The translations under genes and the position numbers were made by a program. A stretch of 21,940 nt of DNA, taken from positions 1 through 21,940 of IMG/VR virus record IMGVR_UViG_3300017783_000244; one strand, 5' to 3'. The number at the start of each line of letters is the position of its first letter. Positions within the stretch are counted from its first letter, which is position 1. A model generated the notes under the pieces. That model made no database searches, had not been told where the DNA came from, and worked only from the letters and a program-made list of their open reading frames with translations. This document shows, one piece after another, positions 14,451 through 21,939 of the stretch. The DNA is from a virus.

Positions 14451-15406
14451 AGAGAAAGATACTCATTCCTTCGTCCATGCACACGGACAAGCCGACCCTC
14501 TACCCCATCTCATGGGGCAAAGCCAAACAGGCCGCAGGCTTCACTACGGATGGCTTGCAGGATGCACTAAACTCTCTCAATTTGGCCCTCATGAGGACGG
14601 AAAACCAAGAAGCCTTGATTCACCTGTGGACGAACGATGATAGACACACCGCTGAGGCTTTGGAGAATCCTATCACCATCCTCACATCAACAACACCAAC
14701 TATTGGCTCGGAAGAGGATGAACGCTGGCATGAGCAAGAGGTTCTGTTTGCTGTTCTTGAGTCCATGGGAAACAACGCTTTGGGATTCTACATTCGCGGA
14801 GGAGCGCAGGCTCCGTTTCACCTATCTCAAGTCGTGGTCCGTAGGTTGGCTCCTTCTCAATCAGCAGAAGCAATCAAACTCCTGTGGCCCGACGGAGAAT
14901 GCCCCGTATCGGACCATGGGTGGCTCGCTTTCATGGCTTGGCGAATTGCTATGTGCTTGACCATGGACGACCAAGAAGGCGTTGCTCAGTTCGTCAATGT
15001 GAAGTGTGGAACAGATGTTAGGTTCTCTGTTTTCGTGGACCACACATACCGTATGGACCCACAGGTTATCACGCTCCATACCTTCGGAGCGTCCGGCGAC
15101 TCCTCGGAAATGACGCTCAACAACGCCATTTGGCGGGAAGCAGACAACCCGCTTAGCGACGAGGACATCGGGGTCGTAGCGACCGTTGAAGAGAGGGAAC
15201 CCGAGGCGCTCCCGCCCATCTACAAGGACAAAAGGACAACGCTTCACATTGACTTTGGAGGAGACTTTTGGGTCCAGCAGACCCGATGTCCGAACTGCGC
15301 CCAAAGGCTTATCATCCACGCACCTGCGTCCCTGTGTCCCAGCGGGCAACCTGTTGGGCTGACCGTGAAGTGCGCCTCGTGCAAGACCTCATTTGGTTGG
15401 CCTTGA
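14447..15406 (+). CDS. Zinc-ribbon protein of unknown function (319 aa)
   Basis: It starts in the VWA stop as ATGA, so it is co-translated with that gene. Residues 1-270 are mixed alpha/beta with no motif I recognise. The C-terminal 40 residues form a zinc ribbon, CPNC (281-284) and CASC (309-312). The N-terminus has SWGKAKQAAGFTTDGLQDALNSL, possibly a small helical DNA-binding unit. Gene order suggests a third component of the ATPase-VWA module, perhaps a substrate adaptor (inference). Confidence 0.75.
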   Translation: MKRKILIPSSMHTDKPTLYPISWGKAKQAAGFTTDGLQDALNSLNLALMRTENQEALIHLWTNDDRHTAEALENPITILTSTTPTIGSEEDERWHEQEVLFAVLESMGNNALGFYIRGGAQAPFHLSQVVVRRLAPSQSAEAIKLLWPDGECPVSDHGWLAFMAWRIAMCLTMDDQEGVAQFVNVKCGTDVRFSVFVDHTYRMDPQVITLHTFGASGDSSEMTLNNAIWREADNPLSDEDIGVVATVEEREPEALPPIYKDKRTTLHIDFGGDFWVQQTRCPNCAQRLIIHAPASLCPSGQPVGLTVKCASCKTSFGWP

Positions 15407-15428
15407 AAGTGGTGTCCTTTGCGGCACA

Positions 15429-15440
15429 CTTATATATAGG
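15429..15440 (+). promoter_or_regulatory. Archaeal TATA promoter (leadered gene)
   Basis: CTTATATATAGG lies 32 bases before the ATG at 15472 and 17 before an in-frame ATG at 15457. The first is favoured because GGAG lies eight bases ahead of it. Confidence 0.75.
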
Positions 15441-15471
15441 AACCACCTACGGACAAATGGAGCGGACAAAC

Positions 15472-15765
15472 ATGAAAATCCCCAAGCCACTACGCCAAGC
15501 AATCGTAGACCGTCTACGAGCAGACCCTCGCCCTCAAAGCGCCAGCGAACTCACCGAACCCGTGAATGGTGCTATCAAGCCGACATACCGCAAGACTCCC
15601 AAGCAAATGTCCTTTGTTCTCAAACAGATGAAGCGAGACGGTGATTTGGTCATAGCACGAGAAGTCAAGAACGGCACGACTGCTCACGGCAACGAGCGCA
15701 CTCGCAAGGAATACACCCTCAACCATGAGGTTCACGACCCCGACATTGTGGAGGAGAGCGAATGA
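15472..15765 (+). CDS. Probable winged-helix regulator (97 aa)
   Basis: The sequence reads as helix (PLRQAIVDRLRADPRPQSASELTE), helix (TPKQMSFVLKQMKRDGDLVI), then a basic wing (AREVKNGTTAHGNERTRKEYTL), the typical winged helix-turn-helix layout in which Lys/Arg-rich helix 3 binds DNA. It heads an operon with two zinc-finger proteins and may regulate viral transcription. The start is ATG 15472 with GGAG upstream, giving a leader of about 10 bases; ATG 15457 would add five residues (MERTN). It overlaps the next gene as ATGA. Confidence 0.8.
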   Translation: MKIPKPLRQAIVDRLRADPRPQSASELTEPVNGAIKPTYRKTPKQMSFVLKQMKRDGDLVIAREVKNGTTAHGNERTRKEYTLNHEVHDPDIVEESE

Positions 15766-16835
15766 CCGAGGCTCAGCGCTGGTCCCCATTGGGTTCACCC
15801 CTCCCCGACCATGTGGTAGAGAACCTACAACGAGGCGTAGCCCCGCACGAGAAGCGTGTGGTCGCAAATCTCGCCAAGGTCTCACGCATCGTGAACATTG
15901 AGGACATGACCATCCGAACCTACGACGACTTCAAGCACGATTGGAAATACACTCACTCACTCTACGGCAAGGTCGGAGAACACAACTGCTTCCTGTGTGG
16001 AAAACAGCACATCCGTGAATTGTGTCAAGTCCACGACGAAGTGCAAGGAAAAACCATCACCGTCGGCAACGAATGTGTGTGGAAGCATGTTGAGATTATG
16101 ACCGACGCCGCTGAGGGACTCACAGGCGACGCCAAGCGAGACTTCCTCAAGGCCGCCATGGCCAAGGCCAAGGCCAAGTTCTTCCGAGCCAAGTTCGCCG
16201 CTGAGGGAAACCTCACAACCTACTGGGAAGAATACCGAGACTACGCCACAGGCGCTCGTGAAGGCTGGCCCGTCTTTGGCAAGGAGAACAAGACCTACGC
16301 CAAGCGAGCCGACCGCATGATTCGTGAGCGAGGCTACCTCACCGGCAAGACTGAGAAGTGGTTCGCTGAGAAGAAGCGAGACTTCCGTGCTGATGTCATT
16401 CGTTGGCAGGAAGACTCCAAGAAGGCTCACGCAGACCGCCTGTTGCTCGCCGCAGAGTCCGCTCGTCGTCGCAAGCAGAAAGACGAGGACGCCACGAACT
16501 TCCGACTCAACGCTGAGCGTGGTGTAGACGAGGGCAAGGTCCATCCGGTCCTCGCCATGCAGATTGGAACGATTGAAAAGGCAATTCGCCGATACGGTCT
16601 TCACAACTTGATGTGGAGCACCAAAGACTCCTACGAAGCCATCATGGCTGGCATACTGGGTACTCCCCTTGTGGACGAGCCACTTGAGGTGTTCAACACT
16701 CACTACGACGAGTTATCGGACTGGGAGCACTCTTTCTTGCACTCCATTAGCGAGAAGCGCACGAGCCTCGGAAAGCCACTCACACCCAAGCAACGAAAGG
16801 TGTTTGACAAAATCAAAAAGAAGGTGGCTCCATGA
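15762..16835 (+). CDS. Zinc-finger protein with basic helical body (357 aa)
   Basis: A zinc site near the N-terminus, CFLCG (76-80), Cys88/His91 and GNEC (Cys105), follows the 'C.lCG ... vG.eCv' pattern common in phage proteins of unknown function. The rest is long, charged helices rich in Lys/Arg/Ala (KAAMAKAKAKFFRAKFAAE; AESARRRKQKDED), likely coiled coils or nucleic-acid binding. The C-terminus ends KQRKVFDKIKKKVAP. It could bind DNA or act in host takeover; no enzymatic motif is seen. It overlaps both neighbours by ATGA. Confidence 0.8.
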   Translation: MTEAQRWSPLGSPLPDHVVENLQRGVAPHEKRVVANLAKVSRIVNIEDMTIRTYDDFKHDWKYTHSLYGKVGEHNCFLCGKQHIRELCQVHDEVQGKTITVGNECVWKHVEIMTDAAEGLTGDAKRDFLKAAMAKAKAKFFRAKFAAEGNLTTYWEEYRDYATGAREGWPVFGKENKTYAKRADRMIRERGYLTGKTEKWFAEKKRDFRADVIRWQEDSKKAHADRLLLAAESARRRKQKDEDATNFRLNAERGVDEGKVHPVLAMQIGTIEKAIRRYGLHNLMWSTKDSYEAIMAGILGTPLVDEPLEVFNTHYDELSDWEHSFLHSISEKRTSLGKPLTPKQRKVFDKIKKKVAP

Positions 16836-17113
16836 CGCTATGGCTTCTCAATCAGCCGATACCTCGGACCGTGGTGGTTCCCACCAACCCAACCATGAAC
16901 GCCCAAACCCGTGAAGTCCCCGTCTTGGGAATCGGCACCATTCCATATTGTCCCAACTGTGGTCGGAACGGACCGATTCACGCTTTGGCCTTGGGCGACG
17001 GTGCTTCATGGCCGAACCAAGTTGCCATATGCGGGCGAATAGGCAACGAGGGGTGTGGCATCTACTGGTATCTCGCCCCTCGGCCACCTCATGATTTGCG
17101 ATTGCTGGACTGA
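16832..17113 (+). CDS. Small zinc-ribbon protein (93 aa)
   Basis: It starts in the previous stop (ATGA). YCPNCGRNG (Cys40, Cys43) and later AICGRIGNEGCGIYWY supply two further cysteines, forming a probable zinc ribbon. An internal ATG at 16893 (MNAQTREV) is an alternative start. Its function is unknown; its place behind a winged-helix and a zinc-finger gene suggests nucleic-acid binding. Confidence 0.7.
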   Translation: MTLWLLNQPIPRTVVVPTNPTMNAQTREVPVLGIGTIPYCPNCGRNGPIHALALGDGASWPNQVAICGRIGNEGCGIYWYLAPRPPHDLRLLD

Positions 17114-17134
17114 TTTCATACCTTTTAGGCGGCA

Positions 17135-17146
17135 CCTTAATATAGG
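17135..17146 (+). promoter_or_regulatory. Archaeal TATA promoter (leadered gene)
   Basis: CCTTAATATAGG lies 36 bases before the ATG at 17182. An ATG only 10 bases after the box (17156) is too close to be used, so the transcript should have a leader of about 14 bases. Confidence 0.8.
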
Positions 17147-17167
17147 GGTGCCCCCATGGCTTAAACA

Positions 17168-17174
17168 AGGAGAG
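17168..17174 (+). promoter_or_regulatory. Shine-Dalgarno site
   Basis: AGGAGAG lies seven bases before the ATG at 17182, the strongest ribosome site in the window, and fixes that start. Confidence 0.7.
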
Positions 17175-17181
17175 ATAGAAA

Positions 17182-17577
17182 ATGACCTACGCAGACCCAC
17201 AATTCCTGTTCTATGAGAACGGCGGACCCAGCAAAGAAGAAGGACGAAACGATGAAGCCAACACCATGGCGGCACACCTCACGCTTGAGGACCTCACATC
17301 GGACCGATGGCTCGGAACTACCTACATGACCCACGAACTGCTTCCATCGGATGATGAGATGATTACAAGCAAGCATTGCTGGAAGGTCTTTGCTGAGAAC
17401 GACGGTTTCGGCCGAGAAGTCTCCATCAATGTGTGGAACGCTGAGGAAGCCCTGCACTTCGGTGCACTCCTCGTCGCCGCTGGCTTCAAGAAGGTTTGCT
17501 CCTACGATGAGCGCCATGTCGGCGGAAGCCCAAACTTCGTCCAGCACACCAAGAAAGGCCCCGTCTTCAAGAACTGA
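17182..17577 (+). CDS. Unknown protein (131 aa)
   Basis: This acidic, soluble, mixed alpha/beta protein has no recognised motif. ITSKHCWKVFAENDGFGREVSINVW followed by NAEEALHFGALLVAAGF reads as a beta-strand pair and a helix. It lies directly before the large terminase, where a small terminase often sits, but I see no helix-turn-helix, so that role is not supported. The strong leader and ribosome site suggest high expression. A 49-base gap with a GC hairpin separates it from terL, which has no promoter of its own. Confidence 0.8.
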   Translation: MTYADPQFLFYENGGPSKEEGRNDEANTMAAHLTLEDLTSDRWLGTTYMTHELLPSDDEMITSKHCWKVFAENDGFGREVSINVWNAEEALHFGALLVAAGFKKVCSYDERHVGGSPNFVQHTKKGPVFKN

Positions 17578-17606
17578 GGCTTGAACGAGCGCAACGGTTT
17601 CAAACC

Positions 17607-17633
17607 CCGCCGCCCCCTCGGGGGCTATGGCGG
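17607..17633 (+). promoter_or_regulatory. GC hairpin covering the terL start codon
   Basis: CCGCC-GCCCCC-TC-GGGGGC-TAT-GGCGG forms an 11-bp stem with a TAT bulge. The ATG at 17627-17629 lies in the bulge and outer stem, so folding would mask the start codon. No Shine-Dalgarno is visible. Confidence 0.55.
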
Positions 17634-19150
17634 AGGGCGAGACGGGCCGATTGACAGCCGAGCAGGCTCGGGAGATTGCACTCTACCCCGACCGCTGGTC
17701 GTGCTACTTCCGCACGATTGACGGCAAGCCTTTCCGCTTGGACGAGAGGGACTACCTCGTGGAGATTTATCGCCACTTCGGAGCCTTGGAGAAGAACGAC
17801 GCCACCAAAATGGTGGTGCTCAAGTGCTCTCGGAAGGTGGAGAAGACTGAGACGATATGCAACCTACTGCTCTACGGCCTGCTGAACATACCCTACTTCA
17901 ACGCCGTTTATACGGCCCCCCGACAGCCACAGGTGAGCCGTTTCGTTGAGGAGCGGTTCAACGGGGCTATGATGGGGTCCATCAACAATGGGACGCTCAT
18001 GAACGCCCGTGTGAAGACCTCCGTGAGCCACCAAACCTTTGATGTCGGAGCCAAGACGCTGAACCACCTCTACGCCTACTCCAACTGGGGAGACGCTCAC
18101 GCCCTGCTCGGTATTGAGGCTGACCTGTGTTGCATTGACGAGTACCAAGACTCCGACGGCGATGTGCTCCCGATGCTGATTGAGATGTTGGCTCAGTCCG
18201 ACTACAAATGGGTGGTCATATCGGGAACGGCGCGTGAGCAAGGGTCCGAGTTCTGGAAATTGTGGGAGAAGTCCACGAAGGGTGAGTGGGACACCGAGGC
18301 TCGCAAGTGGGTTCACACGGACTCCAAAGCGAACATCATCGGGTATCACATTTCACAGGAGATGCACCCCGACATCACGGCCAAGGACATAGCGCAGAAG
18401 AAGGAGACCTACACTCCCCGACGGTACTCCAACGAAGTGCTCGGTGAGTTCTTTGCAGGGTCCACCAAGCCGCTCACCTTTGACGAGGTGCTACCCGTCT
18501 TTGACCGAGAACGGAATGTCGTTAGAGGGGTCGCTCCACCGAACGAGACCTACATGGGGATTGACTGGGGGAAGGAGACCACCGTTGTGGTGATTGACGC
18601 CGATAGCAACATTCTACAAGCCGTCAAGTTGGACTCTCGTGAGACTGGCGAAGGTGATGAAGTGGAGATTCTCAAGCAGATGATAACCGACTACAACTGC
18701 GTGCAGGTAGTGGCCGACATAGGGTATGGTGCTCGGCAGGTCAAGCAATTGCAGGAGGAGTTCAGCGAGCGTGTGCGTTCCTGCTACTACTCGTCTCGGC
18801 CAATGACGCCCTACGAATACAAGAAGCGAGACAACAACCGCAACCTCATTTTCATGTGCGTGGTGGACCGCACGACCTATGTGGAGCAGACCGTGGAGGC
18901 CATCAAGAACCGTGAGGTGAGCCTACCCTATGGAGACGAATCACTTGCATGGGTGGCGCACGAGTGGTGCTCGCTGACGAGTTCCGCTGAGACTGACGAG
19001 AAGAACACCCGTCCGATTCGGGGACAGACTCTCACCAAGTACGGACGAGATGGAGACGACCACGCATTCCACGCTTTGCTCTACGCTCGGCTGGCCCTTG
19101 AAATCAATGACGGCGGCGCTTTGCCGGAGATGAAAACCTTCGGAGCATAA
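17627..19150 (+). CDS. terL: Terminase large subunit (packaging ATPase-nuclease)
   Basis: This 507-residue motor pumps DNA into the procapsid and cuts concatemers. The ATPase domain has the deviant Walker A CSRKVEKTE (67-75), in which Glu replaces the glycine before Lys73, Walker B CCIDEYQD (Asp171, Glu172) and coupling motif VVISGTA. The RNase H-like nuclease has acidic residues in MGIDWGKE (Asp313), VVADIGYG (Asp364) and GDDHAFHAL (Asp477, Asp478). Length is normal. No in-frame start lies upstream, and the start codon sits in a GC hairpin. With the portal protein at 20503 it marks the packaging block. Confidence 0.95.
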   Translation: MAEGETGRLTAEQAREIALYPDRWSCYFRTIDGKPFRLDERDYLVEIYRHFGALEKNDATKMVVLKCSRKVEKTETICNLLLYGLLNIPYFNAVYTAPRQPQVSRFVEERFNGAMMGSINNGTLMNARVKTSVSHQTFDVGAKTLNHLYAYSNWGDAHALLGIEADLCCIDEYQDSDGDVLPMLIEMLAQSDYKWVVISGTAREQGSEFWKLWEKSTKGEWDTEARKWVHTDSKANIIGYHISQEMHPDITAKDIAQKKETYTPRRYSNEVLGEFFAGSTKPLTFDEVLPVFDRERNVVRGVAPPNETYMGIDWGKETTVVVIDADSNILQAVKLDSRETGEGDEVEILKQMITDYNCVQVVADIGYGARQVKQLQEEFSERVRSCYYSSRPMTPYEYKKRDNNRNLIFMCVVDRTTYVEQTVEAIKNREVSLPYGDESLAWVAHEWCSLTSSAETDEKNTRPIRGQTLTKYGRDGDDHAFHALLYARLALEINDGGALPEMKTFGA

Positions 19151-19160
19151 GTGCCTATGA

Positions 19161-19192
19161 GATGGGGGTATATAGTCTTTTGCTACCTATAC
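19161..19192 (+). repeat. GGGGGTATATAGTCTTTT element, copy 3
   Basis: The 18-bp core at 19164-19181 is identical to copies 1 and 2, and the three bases before it also match copy 2. GTATA and TATAC arms (19168-19172, 19188-19192) could pair. It lies directly after terL. Its TATATAG is too far from the ATG at 19260 for leaderless use, but about 37 bases from a GTG at 19212. Confidence 0.85.
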
Positions 19193-19259
19193 TCATATTG
19201 CCACTCTTTTTGTGGGCCGTCGTGAGTGTGATAAACCGGATATTGCAGTCATTCCCAAC

Positions 19260-19511
19260 ATGGCGAGCGATAGTGAGGTTCTTTTGGAGATGCTCAAGGG
19301 CCTTCGTGAAGATGTTGTCGTCATTCGGGACAACCACTTGGCGCATATTGCAGACGACATTCAATCCATCAAGGTTGAGCAGAATCGTCAGCAAAAGGAG
19401 ATTGACGAACTCACGGAGTTCGTCCAATCGGCTAAGGCGTATGTTCGCAACCTCACGCTATGGGCGGGTTCGCTCATCGCCGCGACACTCGGTCTCCCGA
19501 TGGCGTTATGA
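19260..19511 (+). CDS. Coiled-coil plus membrane-anchor protein (83 aa)
   Basis: Residues 1-60 form an acidic heptad-like helix (EVLLEMLKGLREDVVVIR ... VEQNRQQKEIDELTEFV), followed by a single C-terminal hydrophobic segment (LTLWAGSLIAATLGLPMAL). This plan resembles small phage haemolysin-XhlA/holin-associated proteins, which help membrane disruption; similarity is by architecture only. The start may instead be GTG 19212, adding 16 residues. A different frame is open across the whole gene, but its Arg/Ser-rich translation looks like a shadow. Confidence 0.7.
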   Translation: MASDSEVLLEMLKGLREDVVVIRDNHLAHIADDIQSIKVEQNRQQKEIDELTEFVQSAKAYVRNLTLWAGSLIAATLGLPMAL

Positions 19512-19524
19512 ACCGCCTATTGGT

Positions 19525-19932
19525 ATGAGTAGGAACATGGCGAAGCGGCAGTCATCCACGAGAAGCCTATTTTGGTTTGTCTCTGTCCCCATCGTTATTG
19601 CATGGGTATCGTTTGCTTCGTTGGCTGTCTACAAATCCGTGGTGGACGGCATGGAGATAACAGAGAACCAATTGACGGTCATAGGTATCGTCGGTGGTCC
19701 TGCCCTGCTCATCATCACCAACTTGCTGGACTTGTTCAAGCAGGAGACCACAAACGACATTCAAAACATGACACCCCAGCACGAGGCCGACATGCAATTG
19801 TCCGCCGCACGACTTGACCACGAACTCGCACGAGCCGCCGCTCAGCACGACCACGAAATGCTCATGCAACGAGAGGGCCGTATGCCCGTGTCCCCTCCCG
19901 AGGTCCCACTCCCAGCCGATGAAGAAAACTGA
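19525..19932 (+). CDS. Two-span membrane protein, holin-like (135 aa)
   Basis: There are two hydrophobic segments, residues about 14-36 (FWFVSVPIVIAWVSFASLAV) and 52-70 (LTVIGIVGGPALLIITNLL), and then a long charged helix with many His/Glu/Gln and a Pro-rich end. Two spans plus a charged tail fit holins, but a virion membrane or tail role is possible. ATG 19525 is used; ATG 19537, preceded closely by AGGA, is an alternative. It is co-transcribed with the preceding membrane protein. Confidence 0.7.
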   Translation: MSRNMAKRQSSTRSLFWFVSVPIVIAWVSFASLAVYKSVVDGMEITENQLTVIGIVGGPALLIITNLLDLFKQETTNDIQNMTPQHEADMQLSAARLDHELARAAAQHDHEMLMQREGRMPVSPPEVPLPADEEN

Positions 19933-19941
19933 TAGGCGCTA

Positions 19942-19953
19942 CCTTAATATAGG
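19942..19953 (+). promoter_or_regulatory. Archaeal TATA promoter (extended class)
   Basis: CCTTAATATAGG lies 21 bases before the ATG at 19974. Downstream bases GAGTGGCGCCTACG resemble the promoters at 2289 and 3088, so these genes may be expressed together. Confidence 0.85.
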
Positions 19954-19973
19954 AGTGGCGCCTACGACTATAC

Positions 19974-20468
19974 ATGGCGAACAACACAAACTGCCCCGAG
20001 GTCCTCGCACGCCTCATTTTGAAGAACGAGTTTGACCGAGACAATTTTTCTTGCGGTGTTGGCGCCGTTGGCTACATCTGCCCCAACGGGACCAACCCCG
20101 ATGGCGGCATGGACCGAGCCGAAGGTGAGATGCTCGCCGCAGAAGCCAAGGAACTCAAGGCTGAGTGGTTTGAACTCACAGGCAACGAGTGGACTTGGAA
20201 GGACATGCAAGCCGCATTGGCTGAGTGGGAAATCCGAAAGCAATTCGCTGGCTCCGAGCGCCGTCGCTTGGCCCGTGAGGCTTGGAAGCGCACCCAGCAA
20301 GTGGGAACGCAAGTCTCCGAAGAGGAGATGGAGTCCATCGCCGAGAGCGAGTCCATGGTCGCCTCCATTGAGGCTGGCGAGCGCAAGGCCGCTGAGGACT
20401 ACGGACAAATCGCTGGGTGGAGCAACTCTGGCTCCCGCAACCGCTTCGGTCAAATGGAGTGGTTGTGA
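19974..20468 (+). CDS. Unknown protein before portal (164 aa)
   Basis: An N-terminal region has two cysteines (SCGVGAVGYICPNG), followed by long acidic/basic helices (EGEMLAAEAKELKAEWFEL; ERRRLAREAWKRTQQ) and a Gly/Ser/Asn-rich end. It is not recognised. Its place between terL and portal would fit a small terminase or a virion protein, but no helix-turn-helix or fold signature supports either. Confidence 0.8.
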   Translation: MANNTNCPEVLARLILKNEFDRDNFSCGVGAVGYICPNGTNPDGGMDRAEGEMLAAEAKELKAEWFELTGNEWTWKDMQAALAEWEIRKQFAGSERRRLAREAWKRTQQVGTQVSEEEMESIAESESMVASIEAGERKAAEDYGQIAGWSNSGSRNRFGQMEWL

Positions 20469-20502
20469 ACACCGTTAAGAACTTGGGCGTCAAGCCCTAC
20501 AC

Positions 20503-21939
20503 ATGGCGGAGCGCAAGCGACGATTCGGTTTCCTCCGACGAGGCCGTGCAACGGTTGAGGACCCAACGGTGGACTTCAACAAGTCTCTCGCCTCCATGTC
20601 TCGGATTGGACACGCTACCACAGCCGATAAGCGAACAGGTCGCAAGTCCGACGGTGCTCATCCTCTCGTAGACCCCAAGGTTATTCGGGACATCAGCCTC
20701 AAGTCCGAGGTCATCGCCGCTATCATCCGACGATGTGTAGACGATGTGCTCGGCAACGGGTATCGCTTTGACCTCGCCGAAGGCGTGGAGCGTGGGAACC
20801 CCGAGGAACTTGAGCGTTTGCGTATGTTCTTTGCCATGCCTAACCCCGACGATATGGGGAACGAGTGGCTTGAATCCCTCGTCTATGACCTCACACTCTA
20901 TGGAGACGCATACCTTGAACTGGATGGTAGCGGAGACACGAGTGAGAACGAAGACACGGATTGGGTGTTTGGTGGGAACCTCGTCTCCATGTGGAATATC
21001 CCAGCCGACACCATGGAACTGCTACCCAACGAGCGACTACCCGAGCCACCCGAAATGGCGTATGTGCAGAAGTTGAACGGAATGACTCGCCGCTTTGCGG
21101 CCAACAAGGTGCTTCACATCGCTAAATACAAACAGGGACGAGGCTACGGGACCTCTCCGATTGTTCCGTTGATGCAGACCATCGCTGGCCAATTGAACCT
21201 CTCTAATTATATCAACGAGCAGTTCACGGGAACTCTTCCAAAGACCATCCTCAATGTAGGAGACATCAGCAACAATGAGATGAAAACGATGCTGGCCATG
21301 CTTGAGCAACAGTTGAGCACGGGCAAGTCTCCTTTTGGTTTGGTCGCTGTGAACGGTGGAACTGGATTTCAAACCCACCGACTTATTGACTCCATTAAGG
21401 ACGGTCAGCACCTTGACCTGCTCTACTACTACCGAGAAGAAATCTGCGCTGTGTTTGGCATCCCACCCATGAAATTGGGCTGGGTGCAGACGGGCAAGAT
21501 GAGCAACCCCGAGCAACAGTTAGAGGCATGGTATGATGTCGTGGAATCGTACCATTATCGCATCGCTTCCATGATAAATAACCGCATCCTACCCATCCTC
21601 GGCGTCAAGGACTACCGATGGGCTTTCAACAGCATTCGTCCGTCCAAGCAAAAGGTGCAGGCTGAGGTCGTCCGTGCTCAAGGACAGGCTATCGCCGCTC
21701 TTAGGCAAGAGGGCGTTATCACGGTCAATGAGGCACGAACCATTCTCGGCTACGAACTCCTTGAGGACGAAAAAGCCAACGACCCATTCTTCATCAGCCC
21801 CAAGTTGTCCATCAACCAAGGAGCAGAAGCCGCCGCAGAGGCCGCTGGGGACGCCGCAGAGGACGAAGAACCTCCCGAAGCACCGGAAGCACCCGAGGAG
21901 CAAGAGAGAGCCGTAGAGACGCCTTGGGAGGTGTTTTAG
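20503..21939 (+). CDS. HK97-type portal protein
   Basis: The 478-residue protein has the portal layout: a basic N-terminus, LKSEVIAAIIRRCVDDVLGNGY, then LVYDLTLYGDAYLEL, VLHIAKYKQGRGYGTSPIVPL, and FGIPPMKLGW, followed by the C-terminal clip and stem region (RIASMINNRILPILG). The end is an Ala/Glu/Pro-rich acidic tail. Portal rings form the capsid vertex through which terminase packs DNA. The gene is complete, ending at a TAG one base before the window end. Protease and capsid genes would be expected next. It has no promoter of its own and lies 34 bases after the preceding stop. Confidence 0.93.
   Translation: MAERKRRFGFLRRGRATVEDPTVDFNKSLASMSRIGHATTADKRTGRKSDGAHPLVDPKVIRDISLKSEVIAAIIRRCVDDVLGNGYRFDLAEGVERGNPEELERLRMFFAMPNPDDMGNEWLESLVYDLTLYGDAYLELDGSGDTSENEDTDWVFGGNLVSMWNIPADTMELLPNERLPEPPEMAYVQKLNGMTRRFAANKVLHIAKYKQGRGYGTSPIVPLMQTIAGQLNLSNYINEQFTGTLPKTILNVGDISNNEMKTMLAMLEQQLSTGKSPFGLVAVNGGTGFQTHRLIDSIKDGQHLDLLYYYREEICAVFGIPPMKLGWVQTGKMSNPEQQLEAWYDVVESYHYRIASMINNRILPILGVKDYRWAFNSIRPSKQKVQAEVVRAQGQAIAALRQEGVITVNEARTILGYELLEDEKANDPFFISPKLSINQGAEAAAEAAGDAAEDEEPPEAPEAPEEQERAVETPWEVF

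Noticed and set aside
15957-16703. Reverse ORF of 248 codons
   Set aside because: It is opposite the zinc-finger gene, has no promoter or ribosome site on that strand, and a repetitive Leu/Val/Ser translation.
17182-17577. Small terminase subunit
   Set aside because: The position fits, but no helix-turn-helix or oligomerisation helix is visible.
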